Positions 1 to 5,673 of a stretch of 5,673 bases of DNA are shown piece by piece (position 1 is the first letter of the stretch; each line of letters opens with the position of its first letter). The notes beneath the pieces were generated by a model. The model made no database searches. It saw only the letters and a list, made by a program, of their open reading frames with translations, and had not been told where the DNA came from. Source of the stretch: Anaerolineae bacterium (GTDB lineage: Bacteria; Chloroflexota; Anaerolineae; DUEN01). The stretch spans positions 1 to 5,673 of the forward strand of contig JAGHDS010000003.1 in the NCBI GenBank assembly GCA_021159845.1, in the 5' to 3' direction. The position numbers and the translations under genes are program-made.

Positions 1-189
1 CGGGAACGAGGAGCCCTGCTGGATGAGGTGATGGAGGTAACCCAGTTGCACCGCAAGACCCTAATTCGGCTCCTGCGTAGTGATCTTTGCCGTCACCCCC
101 GCTCCCGTCAGCGGGGACGCACTTATGGCCCGGAAGTGGACGACGTGTCCTGCAACCAAACGGCCCGGCAGCTTGTTGGCCTCCCGTAA
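1..189 (+). pseudogene. Truncated integrase-type transposase, N-terminal HTH fragment
   Basis: The frame starting at base 1 is open from the window edge to a TAA at 187-189, giving 62 residues with no start codon in view that looks genuine. The stretch LLDEVMEVTQLHRKTLIRLL (fragment residues 6-25), then a basic arginine-rich linker and the RTYGPEV segment (40-46), resembles the DNA-binding helix-turn-helix region found before the DDE integrase core in ISNCY/IS481-like transposases ('hRK.aIRLL' followed by 'R.Y..EV'). After about residue 49 the similarity appears to stop, and the frame ends before any DDE catalytic domain. I infer a decayed or internally deleted insertion-sequence remnant whose 5' part lies upstream. 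It could instead be the tail of an unrelated DNA-binding protein. Family assignment is from memory of the motif, not a search. Confidence 0.5.
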
Positions 190-216
190 TCTCCCTTTTT
201 GTGGGCGATCTACACA

Positions 217-241
217 TGACATCCCAACGATGAGGGTGTCA
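217..241. repeat. Short imperfect inverted repeat (TGACATCC / GGGTGTCA)
   Basis: TGACATCC at 217-224 pairs with GGGTGTCA at 234-241 over eight positions, one of them a G-T wobble, around a nine-base spacer. It lies just after the transposase remnant and ends eight bases before the candidate -35 box. It could be an operator, a remnant of an insertion-sequence end, or chance. The following run TGTCACCTTTACTTGACC has the feel of terminal sequences seen beside this sort of transposase, but no second copy exists in the window to prove it. Confidence 0.3.
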
Positions 242-248
242 CCTTTAC

Positions 249-278
249 TTGACCGAACGGCTGCTCTTGTGTTAGATT
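249..278 (+). promoter_or_regulatory. Candidate sigma70-type promoter
   Basis: TTGACC at 249-254 (five of six matches to the -35 consensus) is followed after 18 bases by TAGATT at 273-278 (four of six matches to TATAAT). Transcription would start near 285 and run toward the permease, leaving a leader of roughly 370 nt. It is the best promoter-like pair I found in the intergenic region. Sequence alone cannot show that it is active, and the -35 box could belong to insertion-sequence debris. Confidence 0.35.
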
Positions 279-466
279 CGTGTCGTTCACTAACCAAACC
301 GTTTCGACATCAAACAGCGTTGCACTCGGCAGTTCAGCCTACAAGTGCTGGGCCGTCGACAGCCGACAGATGGCTAGCCCCTCAGTAAGAGCATGGGGTC
401 AAGCTTGCCAAGCCTGGGAACCTGGCCTCGAAGTGCAATTTAAAATTCATCGCTCTAATTGATGGG

Positions 467-495
467 GGCACGGCGAACGGTGACGTCGTGCCTTT
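467..495 (+). terminator. GC-rich stem-loop with short T run; possible terminator or attenuator
   Basis: GGCACGGCG (467-475) pairs with CGTCGTGCC (484-492) over nine positions, one of them G-U, around an eight-base loop AACGGTGA. Three further G-U pairs could extend it outward. The 3' arm is followed by TTT and then GCTAAT, so the T tract is weak for an intrinsic terminator. It lies about 160 nt before the permease start and downstream of the candidate promoter, so it could end an upstream transcript or act as a leader attenuator. No alternative antiterminator pairing was worked out. Confidence 0.35.
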
Positions 496-635
496 GCTAA
501 TAGCTTATCCAGGCCGGGTAATGCGCTTGAGGCTTCCCAAACTGAGGGGACTGTTCGGCGGTCAGCTGGATGACTCCTGCTCGCCTGTGCAATGCATGTT
601 CGCTGCGCAAAGGGCGAGTCGGTTTCATCTTTGGT

Positions 636-641
636 GAGGAG
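636..641 (+). promoter_or_regulatory. Ribosome binding site deciding the permease start
   Basis: GAGGAG lies 12 bases before the ATG at 654. The spacing is slightly long, but this is the only good Shine-Dalgarno match near any in-frame start. The in-frame ATG at 570 has none, which is why 654 was chosen. Confidence 0.5.
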
Positions 642-653
642 AATCGGGATCGC

Positions 654-3566
654 ATGACGCAACACGCGAGGATATCGCATGTAGCAGGTGGTGAGAAAGC
701 GCCCTCGAATATTAGGTTACTCAGGAATCGCCCGCGAGAACGGGCCCCGCTGCGGCTGTTGATGATACTAGCCGGGCTGGCCGGGCTTAGTTTGAAGCGG
801 TTATGGCATCGGCCCGGGCTGATGCTCTTGTCCTTGTTGGGCATCGTCCTATCCGTCGGTTTGGTCACCAGTGCGAGCTTCTTCTCGCAGGCGGTGGACA
901 TGGTCATCCTGCGGCAGGAGCTGGCGGATCTCAGCCGTATGACAGGGAGGCCACCGTTCTCCACACGAGTGTACTTCTTCCCATCCCCGCGGCGCCCGCT
1001 TTCCCTGGAAGCCGCGGAGAAGATGGGCCGTCACGTGGCTGATACGCTTTCGTCCGAGGTGGGGCTACCGCTGGCGCACGTCGGGTTGCAAGTGGAAAGC
1101 GGCAGTATGATGTTGCAGCCCCGCAGCAAAGACTCCGTATATAAGACGACAAACGCATTCATTACGACGGTAAACCTGGCCTATGTTGAGGGTGTGCAGG
1201 ATAAGATGGATATCGTATCCGGGGATCCGATGGACGATGGCCATTCCGGCGATGTGCTGGACGTATGGATGCACAACCGGCTAGCTGAGAAAATGGGCGT
1301 CCGGCCGGGTGAGGAATTCAAGGCCTCTATCACCATAGGGGCGCCTGCCATCCCCATCCGTATACGAGGGCTGTGGCAAGCCAAGGATCCTACCGACCCA
1401 TTCTGGTTCAACAACCCGGACCAATCGCTGCGCGATGCGCTTCTGGTGCGCAGACAGGACTACATCTCGTTCGTACAGCCGCATATCCCCTCCCAATCAA
1501 GGTTCGTGTCCTGGCATATCATCTTAGACGACCGGAAACTCCTCCCCTCGAAAGCGCGGGAGTACGCGTATGGGTTTGAGCGCGGGCTGGCGATCATTAA
1601 CAAGTACTTGCCCGATGCACGGCTGGATGTCTCCCCTTTGGACCCGCTAAAGCAGTTTGTCCAGCGTCAGACGACGCTGACCACGATGCTTTTGGGCTTC
1701 AATGTGCCAGCCTTCGGGTTCCTCTTGTACTTCTTGATACTAATCTCGATCATCATCGCTCACTGGCAACGTCGGGAGACGGCGATCATGGTAAGCCGGG
1801 GCATGGGCGTCTCGGGGGTGTTGGAGTTGACGCTGGTGGAGGAGTTGCTCCTGTTCCTCGTGGGACTTCCGCTAGGCGTGGGCTTCGGGATGCTGTTGGC
1901 CCGGCTGATGGGGTATACGGTTAGCTTTCTCTCTTTCACCTCCGATCGCCCACCACTGCCGGTTTCGCTACATGGGGGGAATATCTCCCTCATCCTGGCC
2001 GCTTTGGGAGTAGCATTGATCGCCAGGTTGTGGCCAGCTGCCCAGGCGGCCCGCCAGAGCGTTGTCGAACAGGAGCGAGAGTACGCCCGCCCGTTGAAGA
2101 TGCCCTTCTGGCACCGATACTACATCGACATCTTGCTGGTTCTGCCCACCGTCTACGCCTATCGCCAGCTTGCCGATAAAGGATCGTTGGCCTTGCTTGT
2201 ACACGATAAGCCGGAGGACATGTATCGGGATCCCTTGCTGATCCTGGTGCCAGCGCTGTTTGTCCTCACGGCGGCCCTGCTCACCATGCGCATCTTCCCA
2301 ATCCTCATGAACCTCATGGACTGGCTGGCCAGCAGGACCCCCTGGATCACACCACACCTGGCTCTACGCCAGTTGGGTAGACAGAGTCAAAGTTATGTGA
2401 ACCCGCTGATCCTGGTGATCATCTCCTTAGCCCTGGGGATCTACACGCTGTCGATGGCAGCCAGCCTGGATCAATGGCTGGTGGACCGGATATACTACCG
2501 GGTGGGAGCAGATCTCGCCTTCGATCCTTACATCAAGGGCGCTGAGGATTCAAGCGACGCTGAATGGATCCCCCCGGTGGATGACTTCCGCCGCCTGCCC
2601 GGCGTGCTAGCTGCTACTCGCGTGGGGGACTACCCCGTGGACATCGACCTGGGCAGCAAGCGATTCCACGGGCGCTTTTTGGCAATCGACCGCCTGGACT
2701 TCCCGTCGGTGGCATGGTTCCGATCGGACTTCGCCGACGAACCGTTGGGGGCGCTGATGAATCGGCTGGCCATGTTCCCCGACGGCATCCTCGTCTCACA
2801 GAAATTCCTGGAGGATAACGTCCTGCAAATCGGGGATCATGTGAACGCCCGCGTGACGGTTGGGGATGGCCTGTGGGTGAATTCTACCTTCACCATCGCC
2901 GGCGTGTATCGGTATTTCCCAACGGTGTACGAGGACCAGGTAACCGTCATTGGTCACCTGAACTACCTCTTCTCCTATTTCGGGACGACGCTGCGCCATG
3001 AGATATGGATGCGCATCCGGGACGATGTGGCTGGAAGCGCCGTGCTAAAAGAGGTTCCGTCCACAGGAGTTGATGTCACCAGGCCGCGTGATGCGCGCGC
3101 GCTGATTGCGGAGGAACAGGGGAAGATGGAACGCGTGGGGGTCTTCGGCACGCTTTCCGTCGGCTTCCTGGCCGCCACCGTGATGGCTGCCCTCGGCTTG
3201 CTCGTGTATGGATACGCATCGCTCCAGCAGCGGCTCTATCGCTTTGCTGTGCTACGGGCCGTCGGCCTATTGCATCGGCAGGTCATGGGACAGGTGATCC
3301 TGGAATACAGCGCCCTCACCGCTTATGGCGCCACTGCGGGGGCCCTTATTGGCGCCGCTGCCTCCCAGCTCTTCTCGCCGTTCTTCCGCGTGACAGGTGA
3401 GAAGGGGATCCCCCTACCGCCTCTGATCCCCGTGGTCGCCTGGAATGAGATATCCCGCTTGACGATAGCCTTCGCCGGGCTGTTGGTCTTGCTGGAGTTG
3501 GCTGTCCTCGCCGCCGCCCTGCGCAGGCGACTGTTCGACGCGCTGACAATGGGAGGACGAGGATAA
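654..3566 (+). CDS. FtsX/MacB-type ABC transporter permease, two-module
   Basis: This encodes about 970 residues of an inner-membrane permease of the FtsX-like family, the membrane half of ABC systems that work by mechanotransmission (MacB, LolCE, BceB types) rather than by a classical channel. After a basic N-terminal segment the order is: a first membrane helix (about 56-78), a first extracytoplasmic domain of about 265 residues, three helices (344-369, 390-418, 443-462), a middle hydrophobic pair (about 491-504 and 525-547), a helix at 581-604, a second extracytoplasmic domain of about 220 residues, and three final helices (827-854, 882-908, 934-956). Each module carries the family's cytoplasmic signature: RRETAIMVSRGMG (373-385) and RLYRFAVLRAVG (860-871), each followed by a helix with a conserved Glu. 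No ATPase gene is present in the window, so the partner is unknown and the substrate cannot be named. The start at 654 is chosen from the Shine-Dalgarno; an ATG at 570 would add 28 residues. The gene ends before a shared terminator and faces clpX. Confidence 0.85.
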   Translation: MTQHARISHVAGGEKAPSNIRLLRNRPRERAPLRLLMILAGLAGLSLKRLWHRPGLMLLSLLGIVLSVGLVTSASFFSQAVDMVILRQELADLSRMTGRPPFSTRVYFFPSPRRPLSLEAAEKMGRHVADTLSSEVGLPLAHVGLQVESGSMMLQPRSKDSVYKTTNAFITTVNLAYVEGVQDKMDIVSGDPMDDGHSGDVLDVWMHNRLAEKMGVRPGEEFKASITIGAPAIPIRIRGLWQAKDPTDPFWFNNPDQSLRDALLVRRQDYISFVQPHIPSQSRFVSWHIILDDRKLLPSKAREYAYGFERGLAIINKYLPDARLDVSPLDPLKQFVQRQTTLTTMLLGFNVPAFGFLLYFLILISIIIAHWQRRETAIMVSRGMGVSGVLELTLVEELLLFLVGLPLGVGFGMLLARLMGYTVSFLSFTSDRPPLPVSLHGGNISLILAALGVALIARLWPAAQAARQSVVEQEREYARPLKMPFWHRYYIDILLVLPTVYAYRQLADKGSLALLVHDKPEDMYRDPLLILVPALFVLTAALLTMRIFPILMNLMDWLASRTPWITPHLALRQLGRQSQSYVNPLILVIISLALGIYTLSMAASLDQWLVDRIYYRVGADLAFDPYIKGAEDSSDAEWIPPVDDFRRLPGVLAATRVGDYPVDIDLGSKRFHGRFLAIDRLDFPSVAWFRSDFADEPLGALMNRLAMFPDGILVSQKFLEDNVLQIGDHVNARVTVGDGLWVNSTFTIAGVYRYFPTVYEDQVTVIGHLNYLFSYFGTTLRHEIWMRIRDDVAGSAVLKEVPSTGVDVTRPRDARALIAEEQGKMERVGVFGTLSVGFLAATVMAALGLLVYGYASLQQRLYRFAVLRAVGLLHRQVMGQVILEYSALTAYGATAGALIGAAASQLFSPFFRVTGEKGIPLPPLIPVVAWNEISRLTIAFAGLLVLLELAVLAAALRRRLFDALTMGGRG

Positions 3567-3636
3567 AAGCTGAGGAGGGGCGGGGACGTCCCGTTCGTCC
3601 TTTGCTAAGGCGAGTACATCCCACACGGAGAAAACG

Positions 3637-3670
3637 AAAGGGGCGAGCGTCCTAAGCAGCTCGCCCCTTT
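3637..3670. terminator. Bidirectional intrinsic terminator between convergent genes
   Basis: A perfect 12-bp stem, AAAGGGGCGAGC (3637-3648) with GCTCGCCCCTTT (3659-3670), encloses a ten-base loop. On the minus strand the stem is followed by TTTCGTTTTC, a good T tract for ending the clpP-clpX transcript 29 nt past the clpX stop. On the plus strand the T run is only the TTT that closes the stem, so it is weaker for the permease transcript, which ends 70 nt upstream. The rest of the 133-nt intergenic space holds only a small palindrome, GGGACGTCCC (3583-3592). Confidence 0.85.
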
Positions 3671-3699
3671 GTGATTCCCAGGCTCACCTATAATCCATC

Positions 3700-4992
3700 T
3701 CAAGCGCTCTCGCGCAGCTCCCGGCCGGAGGCGGCGGGCCGATCCGATTGCGTGAGCAAGAGTGGGGGAGTTTTGCGCTGGATCGTATCCGCGTTGACGA
3801 TGCAGCGCACGACCTCGGGCCGAGAGGGGATCTCATACATGACGTCCAGCAAGGACTCCTCAATGATGGTGCGCAGGCCGCGCGCCCCGGTCTTGCGCTT
3901 GATTGCCTCCTCGGCCGTCGCTTCCAGAGCGTCTTGGGTGAAAACCAGTTCCACATCGTCCAGGCTGAACAGACGCTGGAATTGCTTGACGATGGCGTTC
4001 TTGGGCTCCGTCAAGATGGCGATCAGCTCTTCTTTGCTAAGGGGTTCCAGGCTGACGACAACGGGCAGCCGGCCGACGAATTCGGGGATCAACCCGTAAG
4101 CCAGCAAGTCCTCCGGGGTGACCTGACGCAACAGGGTGGCCTTCTCCTCCTCGGCGTTTCGGAACCGGCGCTGACGTCCGAACCCTACCTGTCCCTTTGC
4201 CCCAATGCGCTGAGCGATGATCTTATCAAGCCCTTCAAAAGCGCCGCCGCAAATGAACAGGATATTCTCCGTGTTAATCTGTATGAAATCCTGCTCGGGG
4301 TGTTTGCGACCGCCCTGGGGGGGCACATTGGCAATCGTACCCTCTATGATCTTCAGCAAGGCTTGTTGGACGCCCTCCCCGGAGACATCGCGGGTAATGG
4401 AAGGACTGCCACCGGATTTGCGAGCGATCTTATCGATCTCGTCGATGTAGACGATGCCCGTCTCAGCCCGGGCGACGTCCCAATCGGCCGCTTGTAGCAA
4501 TCGTAGCAAGATGTTCTCAACGTCTTCGCCTACATAGCCGGCCTCGGTCAGGCTGGTGGCATCTGCCAGCGTGATGGGAACGTCTAAGATGCGGGCTAGT
4601 GTCTGGGCGAGCAACGTCTTGCCCGAGCCTGTTGGCCCCAGGAGTAAGATGTTGCTTTTCTGCAACTCCACATCGGAGTGGCTGCGCCCGGACGCGATAC
4701 GCTTGTAGTGGTTGTAAACAGCAACGGACAGAACCTTCTTCGCCCGGTCCTGTCCTACAACATACTCGTTCAGTTTCCCCACGATCGTCTTGGGTTGTAA
4801 TACGGATTTCCACGCCAGCGATGTCTTGCTTTCCGAGACGATCCCCTCCTCCTCCAATATCTCGTGACACAGTTCCACGCACTCGTCACAGATATAGACA
4901 TTGCCGGGGCCAGCGATCAGCCGCCGTACCTCGTCCTGGCGGCGGTGACAGAAGGAACATCGCGGTACGTCCTGGGATCCTCTACTCGCCAT
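3700..4992 (-). CDS. clpX: ATP-dependent Clp protease ATP-binding subunit ClpX
   Basis: ClpX is the AAA+ unfoldase of the ClpXP protease. As a hexamer it recognises tagged or misfolded proteins in the cytoplasm, unfolds them with ATP and feeds them to ClpP. The product is 430 residues, normal for the family. It has an N-terminal zinc-binding domain with four cysteines (C12, C15, C35, C38), Walker A GPTGSGKT (119-126), pore-1 loop GYVG (152-155), Walker B IVYIDEID (180-187), a pore-2 region RDVSGEG (201-207), the RKH loop (229-231), the ClpP-docking loop as VGF (269-271; IGF or LGF in many homologues), the arginine in PEFVGR (R308) and sensor 2 GAR (369-371). All catalytic elements are intact. 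The ATG at 4992 gives the usual short leader before the first zinc cysteine; the longer frame upstream overlaps clpP and has no ClpX-like sequence. It overlaps the end of clpP by 11 nt and is co-transcribed with it. Confidence 0.98.
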   Translation of the reverse strand: MASRGSQDVPRCSFCHRRQDEVRRLIAGPGNVYICDECVELCHEILEEEGIVSESKTSLAWKSVLQPKTIVGKLNEYVVGQDRAKKVLSVAVYNHYKRIASGRSHSDVELQKSNILLLGPTGSGKTLLAQTLARILDVPITLADATSLTEAGYVGEDVENILLRLLQAADWDVARAETGIVYIDEIDKIARKSGGSPSITRDVSGEGVQQALLKIIEGTIANVPPQGGRKHPEQDFIQINTENILFICGGAFEGLDKIIAQRIGAKGQVGFGRQRRFRNAEEEKATLLRQVTPEDLLAYGLIPEFVGRLPVVVSLEPLSKEELIAILTEPKNAIVKQFQRLFSLDDVELVFTQDALEATAEEAIKRKTGARGLRTIIEESLLDVMYEIPSRPEVVRCIVNADTIQRKTPPLLLTQSDRPAASGRELRESA

Positions 4993-5632
4993 TCTCCTGG
5001 TCTCCCTCGCCCTGCGTCCCTTCCTGGGACTCTTCCGATGAAGGTGGCTCGCCAATGACGTGATCAATGATCCCGTACTCCAGCGCCGCATGAGCATCCA
5101 TGAAGTAATCACGCTCAAAGTCATGCTGGATGCGTTCCAAGGGTTGCCCGGTGTGCAAGGCCAACAAACGCTGGAGCAGGTTTTGCATACGCATCAGCTC
5201 ATTGAGCTGGATCTGGACGTCCGGCGCCGGGCCGCGCGCCCCACCCATAGCCGAATGCATGTGGATCGTGGCGTGCGGCAACGCGTACCGCTTACCCTTG
5301 GTGCCGGCCGCCAGGAGTACCGTGCCCATACTGGCCGTCCACCCCACAGCGAACGTGGAGACTGGGGCATTGATCATTTGCATCGTGTCGTAAATCGCCA
5401 GGCCGGGGTAAATCTCACCACCCGGGGAATTGATATACAGTTGGATGTCCTTCTCTGGGTCCTCGCGATCGAGGAACAGTAGCTGGGCGACGATCAGGTT
5501 GGCGATCTGGTCATTGATCGGCGTGCCCAGGAAGATAATACGCTCCTTCAGCAGAAGGGAATAAATGTCATAAGCTCGTTCCCCCCGCCCGGTTTGTTCG
5601 ATTACCATCGGGATCAAGGATTGAGGTTTCAC
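4982..5632 (-). CDS. clpP: ATP-dependent Clp protease proteolytic subunit ClpP
   Basis: ClpP is the serine peptidase of the Clp system (MEROPS family S14). It assembles into two stacked heptameric rings whose inner chamber degrades proteins delivered by ClpX or another Clp ATPase. The product is about 216 residues. The start of the fold, MVIEQTGRGERAYDIYSLLL (9-28), is typical, followed by INSPGGEIYPG (68-78). The catalytic triad is S101 in TASMG, H126 in HMHSAMGG and D175 in ERDYFMD; all three are four residues beyond the E. coli numbering (97/122/171), which supports the alignment. Compared with the usual GQAASMG and MIHQP contexts, this protein has GWTASMG and IHMHSAM, so it is a divergent subtype. 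The last 20 or so residues are rich in Glu, Gln, Gly and Ser, forming an acidic tail. I chose the GTG at 5632 because AGGGGAG lies five bases upstream; the ATG at 5608 lacks such a site. It precedes and overlaps clpX. Confidence 0.95.
   Translation of the reverse strand: MKPQSLIPMVIEQTGRGERAYDIYSLLLKERIIFLGTPINDQIANLIVAQLLFLDREDPEKDIQLYINSPGGEIYPGLAIYDTMQMINAPVSTFAVGWTASMGTVLLAAGTKGKRYALPHATIHMHSAMGGARGPAPDVQIQLNELMRMQNLLQRLLALHTGQPLERIQHDFERDYFMDAHAALEYGIIDHVIGEPPSSEESQEGTQGEGDQENGE
4994..5008 (-). promoter_or_regulatory. clpX ribosome binding site inside the clpP end
   Basis: On the minus strand GAGGGAG (5008-5002) lies nine bases before the clpX ATG, and a second AGGAG (4998-4994) lies one base before it, too close to function in the usual way. 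Both sit within the last codons of clpP, so ribosomes ending clpP translation pass directly over the clpX start region. Confidence 0.6.
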
Positions 5633-5637
5633 GATCA

Positions 5638-5644
5638 CTCCCCT
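5638..5644 (-). promoter_or_regulatory. clpP ribosome binding site favouring a GTG start
   Basis: AGGGGAG on the minus strand lies five bases before the GTG at 5632. In-frame GTG codons also occur at 5638, 5647 and 5653, and an ATG at 5608, but only 5632 has a well-spaced site. The clpP frame stays open to the window edge, so a start further upstream cannot be excluded from this window. Confidence 0.6.
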
Positions 5645-5673
5645 CACACACACAGCTTCAAGCTCACCCCCGA

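Larger units (their letters stand above)
190..653. other. Gene-free leader region upstream of the permease
   Basis: This stretch of about 460 bases has only short frames on both strands, none with a recognisable protein family, and most lack a ribosome binding site. It contains, in order, an inverted repeat (217-241), a candidate promoter (249-278), a palindrome-rich portion with GTCGAC (355-360) and GGCTAGCC near 372-379, and a GC-rich stem-loop (467-492). I compared it by eye with the conserved cores of tRNA, tmRNA, RNase P RNA, SRP RNA, 6S RNA and the common riboswitches (TPP, SAM, cobalamin, FMN, glycine, lysine, c-di-GMP) and saw no match. It may mix insertion-sequence debris with the 5' untranslated leader of the permease gene. 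Confidence 0.5.

Noticed and set aside
280..462. A 60-residue frame starting at a GTG in the leader region.
   Set aside because: No ribosome binding site, no recognisable motif, and it starts at the candidate promoter's transcription start region; treated as chance.
570..653. A longer permease starting at the ATG at 570 (28 extra residues).
   Set aside because: No Shine-Dalgarno precedes 570, the extra residues are not like a signal or membrane segment, and GAGGAG supports 654. It remains possible but less likely.
190..653. A known structured RNA (tmRNA, 6S RNA, SRP RNA, RNase P RNA or a common riboswitch).
   Set aside because: None of the conserved core sequences of these families could be found by eye on the plus strand; short resemblances such as TTTCGACAT are not enough.
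3554..3601. AGGACGA (3554-3560) pairing with TCGTCCT (3595-3601), with a GGGACGTCCC palindrome inside, as a separate terminator for the permease.
   Set aside because: The arms are short and widely spaced, no real T tract follows, and the left arm lies in the last codons; the 3637-3670 hairpin is far stronger.
3748..4497. A 249-residue frame on the plus strand opposite clpX.
   Set aside because: It lies entirely antisense to the conserved clpX AAA+ domain and has no family signature; long shadow frames are common in GC-rich coding DNA.
5646..5655. A short GT/CA dinucleotide run just upstream of clpP.
   Set aside because: Only about five units; too short to call a meaningful repeat.
5633..5673. 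The end of an upstream trigger factor (tig) gene, which often precedes clpP.
   Set aside because: Only about 40 bases remain. One minus-strand frame ends in a TGA at 5646-5644 and the clpP frame is open to the edge, but there are too few residues to recognise any protein.

Overview
The window (5,673 bp, moderately GC-rich) reads as bacterial chromosome, most likely from a Chloroflexota (Chloroflexi) lineage. That placement is an inference. It rests on the divergent ClpP with its IHMHSAMGGARG region, the very long stand-alone FtsX-type permease and the general codon style; no marker gene here settles taxonomy.

Layout. Positions 1-189 hold the end of an open frame that resembles the N-terminal helix-turn-helix part of an integrase-type (DDE) transposase; it stops before any catalytic domain and looks like a mobile-element remnant cut by the window edge. 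Positions 190-653 contain no convincing gene. They hold an inverted repeat, a candidate sigma70-type promoter and a strong GC-rich stem-loop ending in a short T run, all on the side leading into the next gene. Positions 654-3566 (+) encode a roughly 970-residue, two-module FtsX/MacB-type ABC transporter permease. Its ATPase partner is not in the window. A 12-bp-stem bidirectional terminator at 3637-3670 separates it from the convergent clpP-clpX pair.

On the minus strand, clpP (start about 5632) is followed by clpX (start 4992). The two genes overlap by 11 nt, so they form one translationally coupled unit. ClpX is complete, with zinc-binding domain, Walker A/B, pore loops, RKH loop, ClpP-docking VGF loop and sensor 2. 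ClpP has a complete Ser-His-Asp triad but unusual residues around the catalytic Ser and His. Together they make the ATP-dependent ClpXP protease: ClpX recognises, unfolds and threads substrates into the ClpP chamber.

I found no convincing new system. The points most worth a second look are the orphan permease with its long structured leader next to transposase debris, and the divergent ClpP active-site surroundings.
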